Position numbers and translations under genes: made by a program. From positions 1-9,632 of the forward strand of contig JAXDBV010000225.1 of assembly GCA_034678415.1 (NCBI GenBank): DNA of 9,632 bases, written 5' to 3'. Below, piece after piece: positions 1 to 6,172 of this stretch (positions are counted from its first letter, which is position 1; every line of letters starts with the position of its first letter). The DNA comes from JAXDBV01 sp034678415. Its GTDB lineage: Bacteria; Bacteroidota; Bacteroidia; Bacteroidales; VadinHA17. The notes under the pieces are model-generated. The model was not told where the DNA came from and searched no databases. It saw only the letters and a program-made list of their open reading frames with translations.

Positions 1-710
1 GCTGTCAGATAAAACGTGTCCTCTTCCAAGCAGAAGGTTACATCATGGGTTGAGACGGAGTCAATGAAAGCAAAAGAATACCCAAATGTTGCTGTTTCTT
101 CTCCCTGTCTCAGATGTTGACGCTGTATTTCTTCTTCTGCTGACAGGTAGAAAGAGATGACAGGCTCCCCCCCGGGAGATTCAACGACCTGTTTCACGGC
201 GTTGGGTATGAAACGGCCGAGCCTGACATGCAAAGCCTCGTTGCCAATGCTCATCTTTTTTCTGAACGACGAGCTGATCAGACCTGAATAGGTTACCGGG
301 AGGGAAAGGACAGCGGTATCGGTACCATCGGTTGCTTCAGCCCTGAGGTACATCTCCGAGGAGACGATCACATTGCTTTCCTGACCTTCGCGGATATGCA
401 TAATACCCTCAAACCCGGTATAGCGGGTAATGGTGCCCCCCAGAATTATCACAAGAAATGCCACATGCAGGATCATGATGCTGAGTTTTTCAGGCCGGTA
501 CAACCGGAACCGGTATATGTTTCCGATGAGATTAATGGCAATGAGAAAGTACAGCACCTCCATCCAGCGTGCATTGTATATCAGCATCTTTGCAGCGTCG
601 GATCCGAAATCATTTTCAATAAAGGTTGCGGTGGCAAGAGACAATGCATAGAAAACCATAAGAACGGCCATCATTTTTGCCGAAACCAGGAAATCAACGA
701 GTTTATTCAT
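1..710 (-). CDS. Cytochrome c biogenesis protein, ResB/CcsB-like N-terminal part (partial)
   Basis: The 5' end of a larger membrane protein that runs off the left edge; 236 complete codons are visible and the frame is open throughout. Residues 1-110 read like the ResB half of the fused CcsBA heme-export/cytochrome c synthase typical of Bacteroidota. There is a membrane segment around residues 11-30, then ATFIENDFGS, a second segment at 51-64 followed by NLIGNIYR, and a third at 77-95 with a histidine (H82) and TRYTGFEG, then HIREGQ. From residue 112 on the chain is hydrophilic, as expected for the large periplasmic domain. The family delivers heme across the membrane and attaches it to CXXCH apocytochromes. 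I chose the ATG at 710; an in-frame ATG two codons upstream (716) is equally open and an in-frame TGA at 725-723 limits further extension. Whether the CcsA half is fused cannot be seen here. Confidence 0.85.
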   Translation of the reverse strand, partial: MNKLVDFLVSAKMMAVLMVFYALSLATATFIENDFGSDAAKMLIYNARWMEVLYFLIAINLIGNIYRFRLYRPEKLSIMILHVAFLVIILGGTITRYTGFEGIMHIREGQESNVIVSSEMYLRAEATDGTDTAVLSLPVTYSGLISSSFRKKMSIGNEALHVRLGRFIPNAVKQVVESPGGEPVISFYLSAEEEIQRQHLRQGEETATFGYSFAFIDSVSTHDVTFCLEEDTFYLT

Positions 711-928
711 AACCATCCGTTTTCACAACAGGTGAATGTAAATAAATAATTTATATGTATAATATGATGGATCTGCATTTATCAATTTCAAACGATGGAA
801 GATTATGGTTATGAATACCAGTGTCTTGTCGGGATGTAACGATGCTTTCACGACATTTACACAAACACGCCATGGCAGGCATAAATATGTGTACTTTTTA
901 TTATCTTTAAATACTGTTACCATCCATC

Positions 929-1288
929 ATGGAGAGGTTTTGTCTTGATTGTGGCGAACCATTGCGGGGCAGGGCAGATAAAAAATTCTGCTCCGATCAG
1001 TGCAGGAACAATTATAATAATTCCATTAACCGCGACGTGAATAATTACATCCGGAACGTGAATAACATTCTCCGGAAAAACAGGAGAATCCTGGCTGAAC
1101 TGAACCCCCACGGGAAGATTACTGTCTCAAAGGAAAAGCTTGCCAGCCGCGGATATAATTTCAAGTTTCACACCAATACCTATACAACAAAGGCCGGTCA
1201 TGTGTATTATTTCTGTTACGAACACGGTTTTCTTCCTCTCGAGGGAGGGATGTATGCACTGGTGAAGAGAGAAGAGTATATTACCTGA
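929..1288 (+). CDS. Small zinc-ribbon protein, function unknown
   Basis: A 119-residue protein. The N-terminus carries a compact four-cysteine knuckle, CLDCG (C5, C8) followed by KFCSDQC (C21, C25), which is the pattern of a treble-clef or FCS-type zinc-binding site. A basic, asparagine-rich stretch (residues 27-55) follows and is likely helical. The C-terminal half (about 60-119) is rich in aromatic residues (GYNFKFHTNTY, VYYFCYEHGF) and looks like a small globular domain. No enzyme motif is seen. The basic linker suggests nucleic-acid or protein binding, but this is inference. Similar short proteins are, to my memory, annotated as hypothetical in Bacteroidota. It stands alone: the upstream gene is divergent (218 nt away) and lemA has its own promoter downstream. 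TATCTTTA at 902-909 resembles a -7 element but lacks a clear upstream partner. Confidence 0.8.
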   Translation: MERFCLDCGEPLRGRADKKFCSDQCRNNYNNSINRDVNNYIRNVNNILRKNRRILAELNPHGKITVSKEKLASRGYNFKFHTNTYTTKAGHVYYFCYEHGFLPLEGGMYALVKREEYIT

Positions 1289-1350
1289 CAGGGTGGTGAG
1301 CATTGCCGGTGGTCAGAAAAATCAGATATCGCTGTGATTATCCGGCATTA

Positions 1351-1383
1351 TTGAAACGGATTGTTTTAAAAACCATATCTTTG
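1351..1383 (+). promoter_or_regulatory. Bacteroidota-type promoter for lemA-htpX
   Basis: TTG at 1351-1353, a 22-nt spacer, then TATCTTTG at 1376-1383, an exact match to the Bacteroidota -7 consensus TAnnTTTG. Transcription would start near 1390, giving a leader of about 35 nt to the ATG at 1425. The leader just before the ATG is A-rich (TTAAAACTACCTAAC) without a Shine-Dalgarno, which is usual for this phylum. Confidence 0.65.
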
Positions 1384-1424
1384 CACATCATTCATTTTTC
1401 ATAACACCATTAAAACTACCTAAC

Positions 1425-1988
1425 ATGATTGCACTAATTATCATTCTGGCTATTGCTGTGCTTCTTTTCCTTTATGCCATGTCTGCATATAACAGGATTA
1501 TCCGGTACAGGAACACGCGGGAACAGGCTTTTGGTGATATTGACGTACAGCTTAAGATGCGGCATGATCTGATCCCCCAGTTAATTGAATCGGTCAAGGG
1601 TTATATGAAGCATGAGAGGGAAGTGCTAACCGCCATAACGGAAGCCAGGGCGGCCGCAATGAAAGCTACTACCATCAATGAGAAGATCGCTGCCGAGACA
1701 AAGCTGTCATCGGCGCTTGACGGACTGAAAGTAGCGGTGGAAGCATATCCTGACCTTAAAGCCAGCCAGAATTTCATACAGCTTCAGAACGAGATCTCTG
1801 ATGTAGAAAATAAACTGGCGGCAGCAAGGAGATTCTTCAACTCCGCCACCAAAGAACTGAACGTTGCCATTGAAACATTTCCTGCCAACATCATCGCGGG
1901 TATGTTTGGATTCAAACGGGAGACCATGTTTGACCTTGGTACAGAACAGAGAGCAACCCTGGACGAACCTCCAAAAGTACAATTCTGA
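1425..1988 (+). CDS. lemA: LemA family membrane-anchored protein
   Basis: A 187-residue protein with one N-terminal membrane helix (residues 2-20) and a long helical body facing the periplasm or cell exterior. The family signature is clear: YNRIIRYRNTREQAFGDIDVQ (split at residues 22-42), RHDLIPQLIESVKGY (46-60), HEREVL and TEARAAA, then YPDLKASQNF (108-117), ARRFFNSATKELN (134-146) and FPANIIAGMFGF (152-163). Length is normal for LemA (about 180-200). LemA is commonly encoded next to M48/HtpX-like proteases or TPM-domain proteins and is thought to act with envelope quality control; its biochemical role is not settled. The next gene, an HtpX-like protease, begins 4 nt after the stop, so the two are almost certainly co-transcribed from the promoter at 1351-1383. 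Confidence 0.95.
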   Translation: MIALIIILAIAVLLFLYAMSAYNRIIRYRNTREQAFGDIDVQLKMRHDLIPQLIESVKGYMKHEREVLTAITEARAAAMKATTINEKIAAETKLSSALDGLKVAVEAYPDLKASQNFIQLQNEISDVENKLAAARRFFNSATKELNVAIETFPANIIAGMFGFKRETMFDLGTEQRATLDEPPKVQF

Positions 1989-1992
1989 AAGA

Positions 1993-2934
1993 ATGAAATA
2001 CGTCGGACTTCAATCACAGGTTTGGAAGAATAATATTAATTCGGTAGTACTCCTGATTCTTTTTCCTGTGGTATTTTATGTCCTCGCCTGGCTTTTATTC
2101 TTTTTTATCAGCGATCCCGAATACCGTGATCCGCAGCTGGTAACCAGTCAGTTTCTGCATATATTCCCATGGATTACCGTCGGAATATTTCTCTGGTTCA
2201 TCATAGCATGGTTTATGCATTCCACCATGATCAACAAGGCAACAGGATCACGACCGCTGGAGAGGAAGGAAAATCCCAGGGTTTATAATCTTGTTGAAAA
2301 CCTCAGTATCGCTTCAGGAATGACCATGCCGAAGGTGAACATTATTGAGGATGACTCATTGAATGCATTTGCCAGTGGCATCAATAACAAGACCTATACC
2401 ATTTCTTTATCCCGTGGTATCATCAATAAGCTGAATGATGAAGAACTGGAAGGGGTTATTGCCCACGAGATGACCCACATAAGGAACAGGGATGTGAGAT
2501 TATTGATCATTTCTGTGATTTTTGTCGGGATCTTTGCTTTTATCGCAGAATCACTCTTCCGGTCGATCCGGTTCGGTAGTATGGGTGGAGGCAACAGAAA
2601 AGGAGGAGGGGGGTATACTGTACTTATTGCCATGCTTCTGGCACTGGTCGGTTATCTACTGGCAATGCTCTTCCGCTTCGCTATATCAAGGAGTCGGGAA
2701 TATATGGCGGATGCCGGGGGAGCTGAGTTAACAAGGAATCCGCTGGCTCTTGCCTCAGCCCTTCGTAAAATATCAGGCGATCCGACGATCGAAGCGGTGA
2801 GGAGGAAGGATATAGCACAGATGTTCATCGAAAATCCACAGGCAGAGCTGAAGAAGTCAACCATGTCTATTGGTACCCTCTTTGCCACCCACCCGCCCAT
2901 TGCCAAACGAATAGCAATTCTTGAGCAGTTCTGA
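1993..2934 (+). CDS. htpX: M48 family integral-membrane zinc metalloprotease (HtpX-like)
   Basis: A 313-residue membrane protease. The HExxH zinc motif is at H158-E159-M-T-H162 (HEMTHIRNRD), and the third zinc ligand is E236 in EYMADAGG, with D240 after it, as in M48 proteases. Four hydrophobic segments are seen, around residues 18-41, 54-75, 170-190 and 207-231; the last two sit between the zinc motif and the third ligand, the HtpX arrangement. The C-terminus ATHPPIAKRIAIL is the family's usual ending. HtpX-type enzymes degrade damaged or misassembled inner-membrane proteins, with the active site on the cytoplasmic side. I chose the ATG at 1993 (MKYVGLQSQVWKNN), 4 nt after lemA. The frame is open further upstream to an ATG at 1864, but that portion lies over the conserved end of lemA and has no membrane-protein character. 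Confidence 0.95.
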   Translation: MKYVGLQSQVWKNNINSVVLLILFPVVFYVLAWLLFFFISDPEYRDPQLVTSQFLHIFPWITVGIFLWFIIAWFMHSTMINKATGSRPLERKENPRVYNLVENLSIASGMTMPKVNIIEDDSLNAFASGINNKTYTISLSRGIINKLNDEELEGVIAHEMTHIRNRDVRLLIISVIFVGIFAFIAESLFRSIRFGSMGGGNRKGGGGYTVLIAMLLALVGYLLAMLFRFAISRSREYMADAGGAELTRNPLALASALRKISGDPTIEAVRRKDIAQMFIENPQAELKKSTMSIGTLFATHPPIAKRIAILEQF

Positions 2935-2968
2935 TGGCCGGCCCGATACCAGGATCAGGTGAGGGATA

Positions 2969-3958
2969 TCAACCAGTAAACATATTTATTATTCTCAGTG
3001 TTTCGCCCGTGTCTTCCACCTCGAAGAGGTGCAGCCGTGTGTCACCGTTATATGGTGAATGCAGTATCAGTAACAGCTTGCCTTCAAATGATTTGAAGAT
3101 CATACCGTGCCCGCCGTCAGACTTAAAGACAGGCTCTTCCAGCTGTTTCCAGGGGCCGGCAAGTTTTCCCGATTTGGCAACGGCAATGCCCATCGTCATG
3201 CCTGCTTGTCCACCGCTGGTCCAGATCATGAACAACTTCCCTGTTTTGGATGTATAGAGGTATGGACCGTCGGTAACGTAGCATCCGTAAGTGTTGCTGA
3301 TCTGGTCCCATGGAGCCTGGCTGCCACGGAACAGGTGTACAGGCTCACCGCTGGTTCCCGACAAATCGTCCTTCAACCGTACATAAGCCACCGCACCGTC
3401 GGAGATCTGAACCCATTCATGACAGAAGACCATGTAAGGGATTCCATCTTCCACCCACAGTGTGCCGTCCAGTGTCATCATGTCTGCGGGAAGGGTTGAA
3501 TGGTTTTCGAAGGCGGAAAAAGGACCTGCAGGGGTATCCGAAACGAGGATCTGAGAGCCTCTCCTCACGCGTGGCAGCCAGTTGCGCCATTGTTCAGCAA
3601 ACATGTTCCTCGTGTCGAAGGTCAGAAACAGGTAATATTTTCCTTTATATAAATGCAGCTCCGGAGCCCAGATCCCCGTAACGGGGATTTCACCCCACAC
3701 ATCATCCGGTGCAGTATAGATGATCTGCGGGCCATACCAGTGGATCAGGTCCTTACTGGTATATGCCTTCACGCTACGGCCGGCAGGACCGACAAGATAA
3801 TATGTCATAGTTGACGGATCGGGAAGAATGCAGGCATCGCGCCAACGGAGGTCGGACAACTTTACATACCCTTGTACTACAGCCGCAGACGGATCAAGTA
3901 CCATATCAGGCATCCATAGCAGGACAAAGACATGAAGGAGGATGAGAATCATTTTCAT
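2969..3958 (-). CDS. Secreted glycoside hydrolase, family 43-like
   Basis: A 329-residue protein with an N-terminal signal or lipid-free export sequence (MKMILILLHVFVLLWM) followed by a five-bladed beta-propeller of GH43 type. Visible GH43 landmarks are WRDACILPDPSTMTYYLVG (residues 39-57, D41 as likely general base), IWAPELHLYKGKYYLF (96-111), LDGTLWVEDG (163-172, D164 as likely pKa modulator), CHEW (179-182), TDGPYLY (229-235) and DGGHGMIF (281-288, metal-site-type histidine H284). GH43 enzymes act mainly on arabinose- or xylose-containing plant polysaccharides; the exact substrate cannot be read here. At the site where many GH43 members have Glu in EGP or EAP the protein has Asp (D230), and E181 is nearby. 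I chose the ATG at 3958 over 3994 because the signal sequence begins there. It stands alone, without SusC/SusD genes, and converges on htpX with a 34-nt gap. Confidence 0.85.
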   Translation of the reverse strand: MKMILILLHVFVLLWMPDMVLDPSAAVVQGYVKLSDLRWRDACILPDPSTMTYYLVGPAGRSVKAYTSKDLIHWYGPQIIYTAPDDVWGEIPVTGIWAPELHLYKGKYYLFLTFDTRNMFAEQWRNWLPRVRRGSQILVSDTPAGPFSAFENHSTLPADMMTLDGTLWVEDGIPYMVFCHEWVQISDGAVAYVRLKDDLSGTSGEPVHLFRGSQAPWDQISNTYGCYVTDGPYLYTSKTGKLFMIWTSGGQAGMTMGIAVAKSGKLAGPWKQLEEPVFKSDGGHGMIFKSFEGKLLLILHSPYNGDTRLHLFEVEDTGETLRIINMFTG

Positions 3959-3966
3959 GGATATGT

Positions 3967-3994
3967 TAAAGTTATTGTTATGATATAATGACAA
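3967..3994 (-). promoter_or_regulatory. Possible promoter of the GH43 gene
   Basis: On the minus strand, TTG (3994-3992), a 17-nt spacer and TAACTTTA (3974-3967), one mismatch from TAnnTTTG. The element ends 8 nt before the ATG at 3958, so the transcript would be nearly leaderless, and the alternative ATG at 3994 would not be transcribed from it. This closeness is a reason for caution. Confidence 0.25.
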
Positions 3995-4155
3995 TCGTAT
4001 GCTTCCGGATACCCACCTGCAGGGTTATACATCAGCTGTTTCGAGTAAACGCTTTTCATTCAATCATTCCATCCTTTATCCGGCATTCGTAACCCTTGCA
4101 CCCCGGTATTCATACATTTCTTCTATCATCCGGTATGGTTGGTTATTTTATTCTG

Positions 4156-4554
4156 TTATCCGTTACTGGTTGTCTGAAGATTTCTTCTTTTTGTGAAATG
4201 GCTGATAATAAAAAGAATACCAATAACAATGAATGGAAACGTAACCATCAGTACGCCTCCCATGCTGGTACCCGTTGAATGGGTCCTGTTATAATTGAGA
4301 TTAAAGATAAATGGGCTTAATCCGAGACCAACCAACAAAAATATGATACCGCCTGCATATTCCCATTTCCATGCAATAACAAGCAAGACTGTTAAAATAA
4401 ATGTTGGAATGAGATGAAACAGGAAGTTTTTAATCTGTTGCCAGATGGTTAAATGAGGTTCAAAAGCATCGACTGCAAATAAGCCGATGAACAGGATGGC
4501 AAGAATGCAAATAATTCGAGGAAGCCAGTGAATTACTTTAATGCTTGTTTTCAT
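4156..4554 (-). CDS. Four-helix integral membrane protein, function unknown
   Basis: A 132-residue, very hydrophobic protein. Four membrane segments are apparent, around residues 11-30 (LPRIICILAILFIGLFAVDA), 44-62, 66-86 and 100-120, with a short loop between the second and third bearing AWKWEYAGG and a basic C-terminal tail (KRRNLQ) that would lie in the cytoplasm. The pattern of a first helix starting LPRI, a motif HLIP before helix 2 and AWKWE..GG before helix 3 recurs in small uncharacterised membrane proteins of Bacteroidota (I believe the family was recently named as a DUF, but I cannot confirm the number). There are no catalytic or ligand motifs. It lies downstream of ssb in the same direction, separated by ssb's terminator and 213 nt, so it probably has its own promoter, which I could not pin down. 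Confidence 0.75.
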   Translation of the reverse strand: MKTSIKVIHWLPRIICILAILFIGLFAVDAFEPHLTIWQQIKNFLFHLIPTFILTVLLVIAWKWEYAGGIIFLLVGLGLSPFIFNLNYNRTHSTGTSMGGVLMVTFPFIVIGILFIISHFTKRRNLQTTSNG

Positions 4555-4767
4555 GCGGTTTATTATTTTTCCTACTCGTTTGGCTTTTCGGTTACGCCCC
4601 GTTTTTTTAATGGGTTCAGGTCTCCACTAATAAGTATCGTTACTGGTATTATTAAGTTCCTATTATACGGGAAGGGTTACGGCCATGGTTGTTGCCATCC
4701 GCTATTTCGTTTCTTACCTTTAATCATGAACAACATAATAAATGTAGAATAAAGATACAGTAAATGC

Positions 4768-4802
4768 AAAAAAAAGACTGTCCCGTCTAACGGGACAGTC
4801 TT
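4768..4802 (-). terminator. Intrinsic terminator downstream of ssb
   Basis: A perfect 12-bp stem (arms 4774-4785 and 4791-4802, AAGACTGTCCCG against CGGGACAGTCTT) closes a 5-nt loop. On the minus strand it is followed directly by eight U residues (the A-tract at 4768-4775, partly shared with the stem base). It lies 20 nt past the ssb stop codon and fits a rho-independent terminator for that gene. On the plus strand the stem is followed by only a short T run, so it is mainly one-directional. Confidence 0.9.
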
Positions 4803-4822
4803 ACCGTATCCGCCAGGATCAG

Positions 4823-5173
4823 TCAGTTCTGCCTGGAGGTATTGCTGCGCAACATCTGGATCTGGCTCACCACCACTTCCGTGAAGTAACGTTTCATTCC
4901 GTCCTTGTCGTTATATGTCCGATGCGATAGTCGACCCTCCAACGCCACCTCCTGTCCTTTCTTCAGATACTGCTCCGCGAATTTCGCATTGTTCCCCCAC
5001 GCGATGATGTTGTGCCATTGCGTGTCGTTTACTTTCTCACCACCACCATTCTTGTAATATTCACTTGTGGCAAGAGAAAAACGGGCAACTTTTTTTCCGT
5101 CTTGCAGATCTCTAACTTCAGGATCCATCCCGAGATATCCGATCAGCTGTACTTTGTTCTTTAAACTTGTCAT
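4823..5173 (-). CDS. ssb: Single-stranded DNA-binding protein, short form without acidic tail
   Basis: A 116-residue protein consisting of one OB fold. SSB signatures are NKVQLIGYLGMDPEV (residues 6-20), VARFSLATSEYY (29-40), TQWHNIIAWG (51-60, with W53 and W59 placed as DNA-stacking aromatics), YLKKGQEVALEGRL (69-82) and KDGMKRYFTEVV (90-101). It binds single-stranded DNA as an oligomer during replication, repair or recombination. The chain ends about 10 residues after the OB fold (MLRSNTSRQN). The glycine/proline-rich linker and the acidic DDDIPF-type tip that most replicative SSBs use to recruit partner proteins are missing. This suggests a second, specialised SSB, with the replicative copy elsewhere in the genome. 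It has its own -7 element (5233-5240) and terminator (4768-4802), so it is monocistronic. Confidence 0.92.
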   Translation of the reverse strand: MTSLKNKVQLIGYLGMDPEVRDLQDGKKVARFSLATSEYYKNGGGEKVNDTQWHNIIAWGNNAKFAEQYLKKGQEVALEGRLSHRTYNDKDGMKRYFTEVVVSQIQMLRSNTSRQN

Positions 5174-5232
5174 GGCTCTAAAGATTTAATTAAACAATCA
5201 TTAATCTGGCCGGCCGTTAACTTTTACTGATC

Positions 5233-5240
5233 CAAAGATA
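5233..5240 (-). promoter_or_regulatory. -7 promoter element of ssb
   Basis: Read on the minus strand, TATCTTTG exactly matches TAnnTTTG. Transcription would start near 5226, leaving a leader of about 50 nt before the ssb ATG at 5173. No good TTG is found at the expected distance upstream, so only the -7 element is called. Confidence 0.5.
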
Positions 5241-5312
5241 TGATCCCGACTATTAAAGATTCGGTGAATAATTATTTATAGTCATTTAAGTATCATTTGT
5301 AGTCGCTTACAA

Positions 5313-5336
5313 ATTGATATATTAATGAATATCAAT
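5313..5336. repeat. Inverted repeat, 8-bp arms
   Basis: ATTGATAT (5313-5320) and ATATCAAT (5329-5336) are exact reverse complements separated by ATTAATGA. This is compatible with a dimeric regulator site, but AT-rich sequence makes chance occurrence quite possible. Confidence 0.35.
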
Positions 5337-5338
5337 AA

Positions 5339-5354
5339 GATAATGTTTATTATC
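5339..5354. repeat. Inverted repeat, 6-bp arms
   Basis: GATAAT (5339-5344) and ATTATC (5349-5354) around a GTTT loop, beginning 2 nt after the previous inverted repeat. Too AT-rich for a stable hairpin; a possible protein-binding site or chance. Confidence 0.25.
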
Positions 5355-5487
5355 CGTTGGTCTTCCGGGTGGTAAAAAGTGATTTTCTTCTTGAAGTATG
5401 CAACACCCACGGGAAAAACACGTCTTTCCTGTGAAAAACAAAGAAGATTTCCCTTAACAATTTTTAAGATTGTTTAACCTTTTTCGA

Positions 5488-5518
5488 TTGACTCAGGCCG
5501 TAAAATATACAAACTTTG
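5488..5518 (+). promoter_or_regulatory. Probable promoter of the coiled-coil gene
   Basis: TTG at 5488-5490, a 20-nt spacer and AAACTTTG at 5511-5518, one mismatch from TAnnTTTG. Predicted start near 5525, giving a leader of about 65 nt to the ATG at 5591. Confidence 0.45.
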
Positions 5519-5590
5519 TAACAAACTAGGCCTTTATTCGTCCTAAGGATACGATTTCAGAATATTCATACGCTGATAAAACTGAACAGT

Positions 5591-5812
5591 ATGGAATCCC
5601 TGGAAGAAAAAATCAGGGCTCAGTATCAGGAAATTGAAGCGCTGGAAAAAGAAAAACAAAAGGTAACTCAACACCTGGCAATTCAAAAAGACAAGAGTCC
5701 TGCCCTTTGCGAAAAACTAAAACAGAAGATGGAACGAATCAATAAGAAAATTGAGGAGGTCTATTCACAGCTCTCGCTCCTGAAGATCAGAAATATGATG
5801 GGGTTTTTCTGA
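5591..5812 (+). CDS. Small coiled-coil protein, function unknown
   Basis: A 73-residue protein made almost wholly of Lys, Glu, Gln and Leu/Ile in heptad-like spacing (MESLEEKIRAQYQEIEALEK, then KLKQKMERINKKIEEVYSQL), broken near residues 36-40 by DKSPAL. This predicts a helical hairpin of two antiparallel helices (about 2-34 and 40-66) with a short hydrophobic end (NMMGFF). There is no signal peptide or membrane segment, so it should be cytoplasmic. I do not recognise the family. Support for it being real comes from the sensible composition, a promoter-like sequence 70 nt upstream, and the absence of a competing frame. It is unlinked to any operon: ssb is divergent, and the next gene downstream lies on the opposite strand 360 nt away. 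Confidence 0.65.
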   Translation: MESLEEKIRAQYQEIEALEKEKQKVTQHLAIQKDKSPALCEKLKQKMERINKKIEEVYSQLSLLKIRNMMGFF

Positions 5813-6172
5813 TCTCAATAACATGTGAAGGCCCGCAACTGACCACCAGATATTTTTCGACTGATTCTGTCTCAATTGACCGTTAATCCTATCTAACTCT
5901 CCCGGAATCTCCTGCAAATCAAAAGTTTTTTCTCCTTTTCAGACGGCTGTCATATCTGTTTCCCCCTGTGGTTTTAACACCCGGTGGTTTCCGATGTTCA
6001 TGAAAGCCTTTTACCGGCTTGTTATCCAGGCTCGAAATGATACCACCGGTTTTCCGCTGTGGCCTTGTCTCCGTCGCAATGGTCTCATCTTCTTTAATAC
6101 TTACCCTCCGGTAATCGTGTCATACCTGCGGACCGAACATTTCGGAAGAAGGACAAACGCATTGAAAGATGC
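5813..6172. other. Gene-free stretch between convergent genes
   Basis: 360 nt separating the stop of the coiled-coil gene from the stop of the steroid-reductase gene. A 60-codon open frame at 5994-6176 (+) has neither coding-like composition nor a promoter. CCGGTGG (5981-5987) and CCACCGG (6043-6049) form a loose inverted pair, not a hairpin I would call a terminator. I see nothing else definite. Confidence 0.5.

Larger units (their letters stand above)
5174..5590. other. AT-rich divergent control region between ssb and the coiled-coil gene
   Basis: 417 nt without a gene. It contains a leftward -7 element for ssb (5233-5240), two neighbouring AT-rich inverted repeats (5313-5336 and 5339-5354) and a rightward promoter-like pair (5488-5518). 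The stretch is far longer than two promoters need; I see no start codon with a coding-looking frame, no tRNA and no clear terminator inside it. Confidence 0.6.

Noticed and set aside
396..749. Two overlapping plus-strand open frames over the left end
   Set aside because: They lie opposite the ResB-like gene, whose minus-strand frame shows clear family motifs and membrane segments; the plus-strand translations are His/Asn-rich and unlike any protein.
869..876. GCCATGGC palindrome upstream of the zinc-ribbon gene
   Set aside because: An isolated 8-bp palindrome without repeats or promoter context is expected by chance.
1864..1992. Upstream extension of the HtpX frame into lemA
   Set aside because: The extra 43 residues are the out-of-frame reading of the conserved end of lemA; the ATG at 1993 gives the expected HtpX N-terminus.
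3107..3681. Plus-strand open frames opposite the GH43 gene
   Set aside because: They are shadows of a high-confidence coding region and show no recognisable motif.
5240..5520. Possible origin or CRISPR-like repeat tract in the AT-rich region
   Set aside because: The short repeats are not evenly spaced or repeated in series, and no DnaA-box cluster or spacer pattern is visible.
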